This document shows, piece after piece, positions 15,645 to 23,163 of a stretch of 23,938 nt of DNA. Source of the stretch: JBMDXK01 sp048594375 (lineage in GTDB: Bacteria > Pseudomonadota > Alphaproteobacteria > Rhizobiales > Methylopilaceae); contig JBMDXK010000012.1 of assembly GCA_048594375.1 (NCBI GenBank), positions 1 to 23,938 of the forward strand. Direction: 5' to 3'. The notes beneath the pieces were generated by a model. That model ran no database searches, had not been told where the DNA came from, and worked only from the letters and a program-made list of their open reading frames with translations. The first letter of the stretch is position 1; every line of letters begins with the position of its first letter. Made by a program: the position numbers and the translations under genes.

Positions 15645-16667
15645 ATGACTATACTACCTCTTTTACCACGCAAAACTTTTGCAAGTGTTGCATCATACGC
15701 TTATTCAACGTCATCGTCTCTTGCTTCGCGCTTCGAGGGTTTACTTGCTGATAGCAAATCCTACATACAAGAAAAATGGGAGCTTATGCCTTCATTTTCC
15801 AGTTTTTCACGGGAAACTGATCCTGAACAAGCGTTTCAGAAAAAATATGTTTCAACGTCTGAATATGTACTGGGTATTGACGATGATACGCTGGCCAAAA
15901 TGCGAAGCCATTGGGAAAACGGTCATCAATCGGATCGCTTGCACGCATTTACCACATTGAGGGGAAGAATGATAAAGGAAGGCCGTTCACCCGAAGATGC
16001 ACTGAAAGAATTATCGCAGATCAAGCACGATATAAAGGCTGTTGCCAAAACCGTTAATCCTCATAAATACAGTTTCTTTTCTTCTGCTCCACCACGCCAA
16101 GAGTTCGCGCGTGTGCAACTGGCGGATTTCCAGCTAGAAAAACCCGATTTGGGGGATAATTTTTCCACGAGCATCATAGATAATATTTCCGATAGCGTTA
16201 TAAAAAAAGCTGTTGTTAAAGATCTGCTCCCAAAAAACAGCTATGCGAATTTGTATCGTGTTGAAAATGAGCCATCGTTTATTGCTGTATTCCGAGAAGG
16301 ACTGAATGCTGCTCAGCCTTCTGAAAATACGGGCACAAACAGTTTCGTTGCCACTCTCAAAGATATCGAAGTTGCCGAAGCAAGCTTGATTGACACGATC
16401 ACAAACAGTCCTGCTTCCAAGAACCCGTTCACCGCCCCACGGGGGCAATATTTTGTGATTAAAGATACAGAAGGGTGGGATCCAGGCGCATTTCCAAGCA
16501 TAGCGGATAAGGCTGTATCTGACCGCTTTGCTACGCATGAGCAAGTGCTAACGGAAGCTGTTCCTGCATACAAAATAGCTAAGGCCGTTATTCTTGATTT
16601 CAATGGCAAACGGCGAGAATTTGATAATCCACGGTATAAACGGTGGTTGGAAGCGCGGAAGGCTTGA
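15645..16667 (+). CDS. Probable R-S-E class ADP-ribosyltransferase, candidate effector toxin
   Basis: The C-terminal half of this 340-residue protein carries the cholera/pertussis-type ADP-ribosyltransferase pattern. Motif 1 is LYRVENEPSFIAVFREGL (203-220, R205), comparable to VYRYDSRPPEDVFQNGF in pertussis toxin S1. Motif 2 is NSFVAT (232-237, S233), the STS-like strand. GQYFVI (267-272) is a following strand. Motif 3 is HEQVLTEAVPAYKI (298-311), where E299 sits eight residues before the Pro, exactly as the catalytic Glu does in pertussis S1 (YLAHRRIPPENI) and heat-labile enterotoxin (EVSALGGIPYSQI). The usual Glu/Gln two residues earlier is T297 here. Enzymes of this fold move ADP-ribose from NAD+ to host proteins. 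Residues 1-195 are helical with no clear signal peptide. The Shine-Dalgarno is weak. No immunity gene is evident, which favours an effector over an antibacterial toxin. Confidence 0.7.
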   Translation: MTILPLLPRKTFASVASYAYSTSSSLASRFEGLLADSKSYIQEKWELMPSFSSFSRETDPEQAFQKKYVSTSEYVLGIDDDTLAKMRSHWENGHQSDRLHAFTTLRGRMIKEGRSPEDALKELSQIKHDIKAVAKTVNPHKYSFFSSAPPRQEFARVQLADFQLEKPDLGDNFSTSIIDNISDSVIKKAVVKDLLPKNSYANLYRVENEPSFIAVFREGLNAAQPSENTGTNSFVATLKDIEVAEASLIDTITNSPASKNPFTAPRGQYFVIKDTEGWDPGAFPSIADKAVSDRFATHEQVLTEAVPAYKIAKAVILDFNGKRREFDNPRYKRWLEARKA

Positions 16668-16677
16668 TAAGCCTTCC
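16657..16677 (+). terminator. Hairpin overlapping the ART stop codon
   Basis: ggaaggctt (16657-16665) and aagccttcc (16669-16677) form a perfect 9-bp stem with a 3-base loop; the TGA stop lies at 16665-16667. No T-run follows, so it may stabilise the 3' end or terminate only partly. Confidence 0.5.
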
Positions 16678-16683
16678 AACAGG

Positions 16684-16712
16684 CACGAAACAAAACGCCC
16701 ATGAAAACGGGC
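16684..16712 (-). terminator. Possible terminator of the 16738-17511 gene
   Basis: On the - strand gcccg-ttttcat-gggc (16712-16697) is a short stem followed by gttttgttt. It lies 26 bases beyond the stop of the minus-strand gene and between two convergent genes. Confidence 0.45.
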
Positions 16713-16737
16713 ATTGCTTCTGTGGTTAAATCTAAGC

Positions 16738-17511
16738 CTATCGAAACTCTATTATATTATTGTTTGGCTTTATGTAGGCTGGGCCTCTTTCCGATGTTTC
16801 CGGCTGAGAGATTCGTTTTGTACCTTCTTTAAAGAAAGACAGATTGGGATCTCGATTAGCGTTCACCATTGTAGCTTCTGATGTAGCCGGTGATGATGAC
16901 CGAGGATTTGGGAGGGAAGGCATGGGCGCAGAACCCAAATGCTGACGTATCTGCCGCGTTCCGCGATCACCTCGTAAAGGCGTTGTTGGAGTTAAAGAAT
17001 TGGTTTGTTCATCATAAATAAAAGAAGGCCGTTGGTAAGCCGATTCTGAAGATGTGCTGTCTAAATACTGGGTGTCGGTGCGTTGAAGTAATCTATGGGC
17101 TCTGGATTGAGTATTTGTGTATGGTCGCCCAGAATTATCACCAAAACGTTGATAACCAGCATCAAGCGTAGCGTTGCTTAAATGGGGTGTATCGGTGCGT
17201 GGATTTGACTGAAATTCTAATGCCAATCGGTGAAAATGTGCTTGAAAACCTGTTTGCCTGCCATTCAACAGGAAATTGTTGGTATCCGCATTCGATGAAG
17301 GCGGTTGGGTTGGTTGTCGCGCGGGTATGTCTATTGGAGTGGTAGGCACCTCAGGCCATTGTGTAGTGTCGGGGGTAGGGCTGCGCGATGGGATTGATCG
17401 AGGCATATTTTGCGCTATCGGCGCGGTTTTAAATTGAGCGAGCTTTTCTTCAAAAGCGGAGATGTTCTGGTTCTGAAACAGGACTTCAGTATATGAGCTG
17501 ACAGGATTCAT
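16738..17511 (-). CDS. Disordered Pro/Ser/Asn-rich protein with internal 39-residue repeat
   Basis: The 257-residue protein has low-complexity Pro/Thr/Ser/Gln-rich segments and no signal peptide, membrane segment or known domain. It has an internal repeat: residues 105-122 (RTDTPHLSNATLDAGYQR) and 144-161 (RTDTQYLDSTSSESAYQR), 39 residues apart. A motif QSRAHRLLQRT (135-145) resembles QSRALESLIRT in the neighbouring 17620-18351 product. There is no Shine-Dalgarno before ATG 17511. It is convergent with the ART gene. I do not recognise the family. Composition and context suggest a secreted or host-interacting protein, but this is inference. Confidence 0.6.
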   Translation of the reverse strand: MNPVSSYTEVLFQNQNISAFEEKLAQFKTAPIAQNMPRSIPSRSPTPDTTQWPEVPTTPIDIPARQPTQPPSSNADTNNFLLNGRQTGFQAHFHRLALEFQSNPRTDTPHLSNATLDAGYQRFGDNSGRPYTNTQSRAHRLLQRTDTQYLDSTSSESAYQRPSFIYDEQTNSLTPTTPLRGDRGTRQIRQHLGSAPMPSLPNPRSSSPATSEATMVNANRDPNLSFFKEGTKRISQPETSERGPAYIKPNNNIIEFR

Positions 17512-17619
17512 TTGAAAGCAACTTATGAATACGGTGTGAGGGTTTAAATATATTCTGATAACAATTTCATTGGATAGCGGCGTTTATGTGCAACACATGC
17601 CATTGGCCGAAAACCCATT

Positions 17620-18351
17620 TTAAGGATTGGATCCGTTGCGTGGGTCGTTGCGCGGTTCTCCTCTTTCCGGATTGGGTGAGGAAGAATTGGGGTTTAAACC
17701 GGCTTGTAAATTGTCAGCTATTTGTTCCAGAATCTCATCAGAAGTTCTTGGATCTATGTCGCCAAAGTTTTCCCGATAAAATCTTGAAAAATAACGGTCG
17801 TCTTGGGTTAGCGCAGTCTGCCATCGCAGATTCACGATTTGCCTATTGTTCGCACGCGCTCTATCCTCAATTGAACGAGGGAAATCCGAGGTTGAATTCA
17901 GGGGGCGAGGATTTCTAGTGTTTTGAAAAAAGGCAGGGTGAGGTGGTGGAAGAGGGTTGGGTATATTGGTGGTGTCAAAAAAAGAATTTGGGACACCAGA
18001 CGGCGGATTATTTGCAGGAGTTGGTTGCGTGTTTGAGGCTGAAATGGGGGTAAAATCAAATCGGGTGGTAGGGGCAGTTGTGTCTGGCCATGCAGCACTA
18101 CGCGTTTGATATGTGGTTCGGATCAGAGATTCCAGAGCTCTTGATTGAAAAGGTGAAGAAGATGCGCCTGTTCCGCTTTGGGGGTGGGCAGGAGCGGGTT
18201 GGGAAGAGCTGGACCGCTCACTTTTGGAAGCATTAAATAAAGGCAAGCCCATGTTTTGGGTTTGAAGCGTTTTGGAAGTGTTGTTAAGTGTTGTATCAAA
18301 CGTATTCTGGCTTGGAACCACGGAAAAGAAACTTATACTATCAATATGCAT
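17620..18351 (-). CDS. Disordered Pro/Ser/Asn-rich protein, distant relative of its neighbour
   Basis: The 243-residue protein has a Ser/Pro/Asn-rich body (about 40-165) and a more ordered C-terminal part (about 165-218, NLRWQTALTQDDRYFSRFYR then SDEILEQIADNLQAGL). Its QSRALESLIRT (69-79) and PDTTAPTTRFDFTP (89-102) parallel QSRAHRLLQRT and PDTTQWPEVPTTPIDIP in the 16738-17511 product, so the two may be diverged paralogues. There is no signal peptide. A weak gtgag site lies near ATG 18351. The gap to the next gene on the same strand is 108 bases. The function is unknown. Confidence 0.6.
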   Translation of the reverse strand: MHIDSISFFSVVPSQNTFDTTLNNTSKTLQTQNMGLPLFNASKSERSSSSQPAPAHPQSGTGASSSPFQSRALESLIRTTYQTRSAAWPDTTAPTTRFDFTPISASNTQPTPANNPPSGVPNSFFDTTNIPNPLPPPHPAFFQNTRNPRPLNSTSDFPRSIEDRARANNRQIVNLRWQTALTQDDRYFSRFYRENFGDIDPRTSDEILEQIADNLQAGLNPNSSSPNPERGEPRNDPRNGSNP

Positions 18352-18455
18352 AAAAACTACTCACAAGTATAGAAATTTTTTGATGGTATTATCATAGTTA
18401 ATTTTTTTGTGAAAGTTTTTTTATGCGCAGGGGTTTATGGAAGTGCTTACAGCAT

Positions 18456-18485
18456 AAAAGCCATGATACAATAATCATGGCTTTT
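18456..18485 (-). terminator. Strong hairpin terminator after flaF
   Basis: aaaagccatgat (18456-18467) and atcatggctttt (18474-18485) form a perfect 12-bp stem with a 6-base loop and A/T ends, working in either direction. It lies 123 bases beyond the flaF stop, and no other gene needs it. Confidence 0.8.
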
Positions 18486-18607
18486 GGAGGGGGAAACACT
18501 TGATATTAAGATGCCGTTTTTTGTCGTGTTGGTGCCAGCGCCAGTGAGGGCTTGCATAAGCCATGCCAAGAAAGCATTTTACTCTTCAGATTTAAAATGG
18601 AAATATC

Positions 18608-19000
18608 TCAAGTGGCTTCTGCTGCGGTTTGGGGAGTGCCATTGCTGCGTAAGCCGGCTGCGATGTTGCAGTTAATCGAGATCAGCGGGCGGAGTTTGGC
18701 GGCCTCAAAATTTGCTTCTACGGAAACAGTCTGGTTGAAAATGAACGAGGCGAGGCTCGCTAAGTTTACTTTCAGCTCTTGCGGCAGCGGATTATCCTTG
18801 CTGGTGATCGAGGTTATCAGCAATGTCCACAGGCGCCGGTTAAAACGCAGTGCTTCATGGATTTCCTGAGCATCTTCAATCTTGCCATCCTCGATAAGCT
18901 GAAGGCGTGACGCCGCACGCAGCAACAATTGGGACTCCAGCTCACGCGGACTGGCTGTCCGTTGGGCTACGTTGGCATAGGCTTGCGCTGCGGTGTTCAT
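18608..19000 (-). CDS. flaF: Flagellar biosynthesis regulator FlaF
   Basis: FlaF works with FlbT in Alphaproteobacteria to control flagellin synthesis and secretion; in Caulobacter it promotes flagellin production. The 130-residue protein opens MNTAAQAYANVAQRTASPRE, typical of the family (AY...A..T..PRELE), and is otherwise helical, with FNRRLWTLLI (about 53-62) and LPQELKVNLASLASF (about 72-86) matching the conserved core. The ATG lies inside the 3' end of flbT, a 59-base overlap, so the two are translated together. A terminator hairpin follows. Confidence 0.88.
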   Translation of the reverse strand: MNTAAQAYANVAQRTASPRELESQLLLRAASRLQLIEDGKIEDAQEIHEALRFNRRLWTLLITSITSKDNPLPQELKVNLASLASFIFNQTVSVEANFEAAKLRPLISINCNIAAGLRSNGTPQTAAEAT

Positions 19001-19376
19001 CGGATTGAAGTTCCTCTTCCAGAATGATTAGTTCCCGTGCTGTTTTGAGAGCTTTATACAGAGAACCTGTTAAAATCTCATTGCTCATTTTCTCAACAAT
19101 TGATTTATATCCAATGTATTGATGAATAAGCTCTCCAATAAGCAGCATGTATTCTTTTTGGGTTTTTTCGATGCTGTTGTTCAGATACATCAACTGCACC
19201 GCTAAATACACCTGTTTTGCTGTTGTTGTTGCCTCTTTTGCAGTGATAATATCCTTTTCCCGCAAAATAGGCGCTTCACCCTCAACGACAAGGCGCGTGC
19301 GCGTTTCGCCGTTGGTAATCACTGCCTGACCCAGAATAATCCGCTCGCCAGGTTTGAGTTCTATTTTGAGCGCCAT
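18942..19376 (-). CDS. flbT: Flagellin synthesis regulator FlbT
   Basis: FlbT binds flagellin mRNA and, in Caulobacter, represses its translation until the hook is complete. The 144-residue protein opens MALKIELKPGERIILGQAVI and continues with EAPILREKDIIT (33-44) and VYLAVQLMYL (56-65), the signature blocks of the family, and ILTGSLYKALKTARELI near the end. The last 20 or so residues (SDEHRSASLCQRSPTDSQSA) overlap flaF in another frame and are probably not conserved. The start has an aaggag site (upstream ttcaaaaggagagcc). Transcription probably starts in 19377-19508, after the flagellin terminator. Confidence 0.93.
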   Translation of the reverse strand: MALKIELKPGERIILGQAVITNGETRTRLVVEGEAPILREKDIITAKEATTTAKQVYLAVQLMYLNNSIEKTQKEYMLLIGELIHQYIGYKSIVEKMSNEILTGSLYKALKTARELIILEEELQSDEHRSASLCQRSPTDSQSA

Positions 19377-19428
19377 AATTCTTTTGGCTCTCCTTTTGAA
19401 TGCCGTGTGAAGTCCATTGTGTGCCTCA

Positions 19429-19436
19429 ATGGTTAA
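19429..19436 (-). promoter_or_regulatory. Exact TTAACCAT site upstream of flbT
   Basis: On the - strand the sequence reads TTAACCAT, 53 bases upstream of the flbT ATG. It is identical to the site in the ctrA control region and to the CtrA half-site reported for Caulobacter. It suggests that flbT-flaF may be CtrA targets. Confidence 0.4.
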
Positions 19437-19504
19437 TGGATTATAAAAATCCCTAACACTTGCCGCGCCAATTCAACTTTATGATGAATAGGAATATTTT
19501 ATGC

Positions 19505-19530
19505 AAAAAGCGGCAGAAAAATCTGCCGCT
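19505..19530 (-). terminator. Rho-independent terminator of the flagellin gene
   Basis: On the - strand agcggcaga (19530-19522) pairs with tctgccgct (19517-19509) over loop tttt, followed by TTTT. It lies 26 bases after the flagellin stop and separates flagellin from flbT-flaF. Confidence 0.9.
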
Positions 19531-19555
19531 CCTTATTGCTCGGGATGCTATTGTT

Positions 19556-21433
19556 TTAGCCGAACAGCTGAAGGATGGACTGATCCGCCTGATTGGACAG
19601 CGACAAGGCTGTGGTGGACAGTGACTGGCGGGTTTGCAAAGCCAAAGCATTCGCCGCTTCGCCGTTGCTGTCGGCCAATGTAAGATTGCTGGCGCCCGTA
19701 TCCAACACGTTAATCAGGTTCTTGGTGAAGTCCTGCCGTGTTTCCACAATCGCCAGATTGGAGCCAAACTTTGAGGCCTGTGTGCGCAATACTGTGAGGG
19801 CTTCACCCAACTTGTCCAGAATGGACGTGATGACCGAATCCTTCTGGAAATCATTACCATTAGCTTCCACAAGCCCTAGTCCCCGAAATGAAAACTCAAC
19901 CCCTTCAATGTTGAGCTGGCTGGAACCATCCTCATTGAAAATAATGCTCAGGTTATCTTTATTGAGCAGGTTGATACCGTTATAAGACGCATCTTTGGTC
20001 AGCGTATCAATCTGCGATAGCGTATAGTTGAAATCGTTTTGCAGGCTGGCGCGGGCAGAGCTATCCTTATTCACCGACGCAACAGGGGAATAGGATTTGA
20101 CCGTAAGCCCCAGCGCCGAAGCGCCGTTACCGGAAATCTTCAGATCATATTTGCTGGTGGACTGGAACTTCAGACGTCCAACCGAGTCAAACGACGCGGT
20201 CAGATCTTTGGAAATGCCATTCAGGCGCTCCAGCAAATCCGCCCGGCTGGAAATGCGGCCATTGGTGGTACCCATGGTAATCGTATGAAGCGAACCATCA
20301 CCGAGCTGGATTTTAAGCTGCTGGCCTTCTAAAAGCGCCAGATCGGTATTGGTCTGGCTGATGGCGTTTTCAGGAATATTACCGCCAATTCCTTCAGAAA
20401 GAATTGAAGCACCAAACACTTCCTCACGGGCAGAGCCGCCAATAAACAGTTTTGAATTAGCATCGGCTGCGGTGACTTCAAGGCGGTTGCCGTTCAATGC
20501 AGCGTTGACGCTGCCCAGAGCATCAATCTGGGTGACCAGTGTGGCGCGGTCATTTACCTGACCCGCACCTGTGCCAAACACAACCGTTTGTGTCGGGCCG
20601 TTTTCCCCAAGACGGAAGGTTAAGCTGTCACCGTTTCTAAGGCCGAGCTCTTTGAGGAGGTTATCGGCCTGTATTTCAACAACCGGCGAACTGGACTCTT
20701 CCGGTGGAAAGCCCAGCGATATTAAGGCAGGTGTCGATGTTGCGGTCAGTTTGATAGAGTTTACAACATCCGCCGTTGCCCCTTCCAGTACAAGATTGCC
20801 TGCGCCATCAACCTGGAAATCGGCACCACCACCCACAACAGCGGCTGCTGCGCCAAGCTGGGCGTTAAATTCCGCCACATCGTTCACCTGACCGGTGCCT
20901 GTACCAAAGGTGAAGGAAAACGAGTTTGTTCCATAAGTTAAGGTGAGGGTTTCGCCCGCCAGATCAGTGATCGTATCGTCTGTAATGGTTGTTGTGCCTG
21001 TGGCCAGAGCCGTACTGTATGCAGCCGGATCGCGCATATTGACAATGCCGGTGACTTCAGCCGGGTCATCTGCCGCCACTGCCACGGTGCCGTAAGTGTT
21101 CAGGTTGTAGGCAACATCGCCGGCTGCAGTCTGCAAGGCCTGACGCGCCGTGGCTTGCGCCGTTTCAATCAGCTTGGTGATGGAACTGATACCTTTGTCG
21201 GCGGCTTGCAGCGCCTGAATACCGTTTGAAATACCATCGAGCAGCGAACTGAGATCACCGGAACGGGCATTCAGCGAGGATGCTGTAAAAAAATTCGTGG
21301 GGTTATCAAGAGCGGAATTTACCTTTTTGCCAGTGGCGAGGCGCTCTTGCGTGCGGGCGAGAAGATCGGCCGTGTTTTGCAGCGACAGAAGATTGGTTCT
21401 GACCGCATTTGAAAGGGTGATATCGTTAGCCAT
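19556..21433 (-). CDS. Large flagellin with a three-repeat central region
   Basis: This gene encodes the flagellar filament subunit. The N-terminal D0/D1 helices (about 1-105: NAVRTNLLSLQNTADLL, TQERLATGKKVNSALDNP) and C-terminal D1/D0 helices (about 540-625, ending NQADQSILQLFG) are canonical. At 625 residues it is more than twice the size of Caulobacter flagellins because of a long centre. This centre holds three similar units of about 70 residues, starting near 160, 268 and 371, each reading L-x-G...-x-T-x-FGTG-x-GQVNDxA (177-187, 286-297; weaker MGTTNGRISSRA at 387-398). The repeats probably form surface-exposed D2/D3 domains. The Shine-Dalgarno caggaa lies upstream of ATG 21433. A terminator follows, and FlbT/FlaF genes lie downstream. 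I did not find a convincing sigma-54 promoter. Confidence 0.95.
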   Translation of the reverse strand: MANDITLSNAVRTNLLSLQNTADLLARTQERLATGKKVNSALDNPTNFFTASSLNARSGDLSSLLDGISNGIQALQAADKGISSITKLIETAQATARQALQTAAGDVAYNLNTYGTVAVAADDPAEVTGIVNMRDPAAYSTALATGTTTITDDTITDLAGETLTLTYGTNSFSFTFGTGTGQVNDVAEFNAQLGAAAAVVGGGADFQVDGAGNLVLEGATADVVNSIKLTATSTPALISLGFPPEESSSPVVEIQADNLLKELGLRNGDSLTFRLGENGPTQTVVFGTGAGQVNDRATLVTQIDALGSVNAALNGNRLEVTAADANSKLFIGGSAREEVFGASILSEGIGGNIPENAISQTNTDLALLEGQQLKIQLGDGSLHTITMGTTNGRISSRADLLERLNGISKDLTASFDSVGRLKFQSTSKYDLKISGNGASALGLTVKSYSPVASVNKDSSARASLQNDFNYTLSQIDTLTKDASYNGINLLNKDNLSIIFNEDGSSQLNIEGVEFSFRGLGLVEANGNDFQKDSVITSILDKLGEALTVLRTQASKFGSNLAIVETRQDFTKNLINVLDTGASNLTLADSNGEAANALALQTRQSLSTTALSLSNQADQSILQLFG

Positions 21434-21650
21434 GTGAGCTAAATTCCTGTCTTGTAAGTCACTGGACTGTGGTAAAAAGAACTGAAATTACGCAAGAGAT
21501 ACAGGCATACGCATAAATAACATTTAGTGGCCAGTAGACAGGATTATAGTTAATATTCGGTGAAATATCAGGGTAATTTAGCTAAAAATTTAAATGATAG
21601 GACGCAAGAAAAAATGCGGGTATTCTTTAAAATGAGTGTGCAGTAGGGTT

Positions 21651-21678
21651 GAGATCCTGCGCTTTGCTCAGGATGATA
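21651..21678. repeat. Short palindromic repeat, copy 2
   Basis: The sequence gagatcctgcgctttgctcaggatgata matches 10333-10360 at about 24 of 28 bases and keeps the atcct/aggat arms. It lies 8 bases beyond the TadG-like stop (21687). The rest of the 21434-21686 spacer shows no gene and must contain the flagellin promoter. Confidence 0.6.
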
Positions 21679-21686
21679 GTCCTCGT

Positions 21687-22655
21687 TTATTGAACGAGAA
21701 ATACTTTTTTTCCTTCTACAGGAGTTACATCAGGGCATGCGGTAATCAAAACCACATCATCAAAATCGTGATCTACATACTCACCGGTACCAGGCTGCCG
21801 ATCTTCAAAACCATAGAACATATATTTTCCTGGAGAACATTTCTCTAAAGATACTTCCGGAGTTCGGTTACGTTTTTTATCCGGGATTTTTCCACCATCT
21901 TTTTTATAGTTCAGGCAATTTATTGTGCCGCTTGTACAGTTTGGCTTCAAACAATCTGATAGGGTGTCGCATAGAACAGTTTCCACATAAGCATCGCGCT
22001 CCCCGATATGGCTACCAATGTCGGAACTTAAAGGATTTTTGCTGCTTTTGTCTGTAAGATACACATTTGTTCGGCATCTGCCCGCTTCAAATCTTTGTAG
22101 TGTACATTCAACATTTTGTCGAAGTGGAGTGCGTGGGGCAAATCGTGAATTCCATACATAATATTCAACCGTATCACCTGCAGGGCATGTTTCAGGAGAA
22201 GTAAATTCAGTGCCTCCACGGTTATCCGCTATGCGCGTATAATGTGTGCGAGTACCTGCTGTCGCACTGTAACAATAAAAACCAATGACATTATAGTCGT
22301 CTGCCTCTCCTTCAAGGCTAGAAAAGGCCGGCGGTATATACGTGTAAACTGGCTCTGAAACATGTGCCACTGCCTTTACATGGACGTTGGCTTTTGGAAT
22401 GCCTAATACTGCTATAAAATGTGTGTTTTTCTGCTCAGTCAGCTCAACCTTATATAAGGTTTGTGAAAGCCATTCTCCACCGCGCCGCTCAAGAGCCAGT
22501 TTATCAGCCTGCGCCTGAAGGTAGGTTTTTTCCTTTGAAAGAAAGGCATAATCCACGCTCAAGCCCACTGCTCCGATCAATGGGAAAATACAGATTCCCA
22601 TCACTACAGCAATTTGACCGGATGTATTTTTAAGAAAACTTCTTAGTTTTCTCAT
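21687..22655 (-). CDS. TadG-like exported protein with conserved cysteines
   Basis: Residues 1-56 match the TadE/TadG-like N-terminus of Flp-pilus-associated proteins: basic start, SGQIAVVMG (12-20), a membrane helix (about 15-37) and KTYLQAQADKLAL (43-55) in place of the usual LQ.AADAAALA. Most of the 322-residue protein should lie outside the membrane. It has eleven cysteines after the helix (128, 157, 184, 194, 229, 235, 240, 247, 273, 307 and C22 within the helix excepted), suggesting disulfides. Near the end, MFYGFEDR...DHDFDDVVLI (279-304) resembles calcium-binding DUF4114-type motifs (FxFED...DxDFNDVV). ATG 22655 has taggagt upstream. A second, very similar gene lies at 23163-23938. 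No tad secretion genes are in the window. Confidence 0.8.
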   Translation of the reverse strand: MRKLRSFLKNTSGQIAVVMGICIFPLIGAVGLSVDYAFLSKEKTYLQAQADKLALERRGGEWLSQTLYKVELTEQKNTHFIAVLGIPKANVHVKAVAHVSEPVYTYIPPAFSSLEGEADDYNVIGFYCYSATAGTRTHYTRIADNRGGTEFTSPETCPAGDTVEYYVWNSRFAPRTPLRQNVECTLQRFEAGRCRTNVYLTDKSSKNPLSSDIGSHIGERDAYVETVLCDTLSDCLKPNCTSGTINCLNYKKDGGKIPDKKRNRTPEVSLEKCSPGKYMFYGFEDRQPGTGEYVDHDFDDVVLITACPDVTPVEGKKVFLVQ

Positions 22656-22980
22656 TGGATTACTCCTAAATAAATAATAATTATAATTATTTATGCTTTA
22701 CCTTTGTTGATAGAGATATTGTATATGGATATTGTTAAATACTTTTGTATTAAATATGGTTAATATATTTTTTATTTTAATAGATTGAGATTAATCTGTT
22801 CTATTTATTAATTTCATGGGGTGTTTACGTCGGTGTTAATGTTTATGTATTGGGTTCAATTGAAAATATTACATAAAATTATTATAAGATATTATTTTTT
22901 ATTGAATTTTATCTTATCTGATTGTCAGATATGATGCAGACAAACGCTCAGCGAAGGCACCCGTAGGGCAACACCAAACA
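22656..22980. promoter_or_regulatory. Very AT-rich promoter region of the TadG-like gene
   Basis: This spacer is strongly AT-rich, contains a perfect 16-base palindrome (aataattataattatt, about 22676-22691) directly upstream of the Shine-Dalgarno, and holds most of a dispersed repeat at its right end. It should carry the promoter of the 21687-22655 gene, but no single -35/-10 pair stands out in such AT-rich DNA. Confidence 0.4.
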
Positions 22981-22990
22981 TTAAAAACCG
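22934..22990. repeat. Dispersed intergenic repeat, copy 2
   Basis: This copy aligns with 5043-5098 at about 78% identity and one indel, sharing the conserved right end taaaaaccg. It lies between the two TadG-like paralogues, so it could have helped their duplication or only marks a spacer. Confidence 0.65.
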
Positions 22991-23163
22991 TAAACACTTT
23001 TATTGAAAGTGCTATAGATAAAGGTAATCTGGCCGCCATTTGGCGGTTGTTGTTTTTCAAATGGGCGATAGATTTTATACACACTTAAACCTGTAAGTGC
23101 ATTTAATAATCTTTCGGCGGGATTAAAATAAAAATCTGCGAGTGATATGATTTCCTTTCGCAT
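22981..23163 (-). CDS. Small 60-residue ORF coupled (TAATG) to the TadG-like gene
   Basis: The ATG (23163-23161) overlaps the TAA of the upstream TadG-like gene as TAATG, a common coupling arrangement. The product begins MRKEIISLADFYFNPAERLL and is basic, without a known domain. Its 3' end runs through a hairpin (22995-23011, cacttt/aaagtg) that could be the terminator of the upstream gene. That argues against a real gene. It could be a genuine small protein or chance. Confidence 0.35.
   Translation of the reverse strand: MRKEIISLADFYFNPAERLLNALTGLSVYKIYRPFEKQQPPNGGQITFIYSTFNKSVYGF

Noticed and set aside
21434..21570. Sigma-54 promoter upstream of flagellin
   Set aside because: The best candidates (ctggccactaaatgtt; tgcctgtatctcttgc) have the wrong spacing or lack the GG/GC pair. 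The promoter is expected from FlbD biology but not visible by eye.
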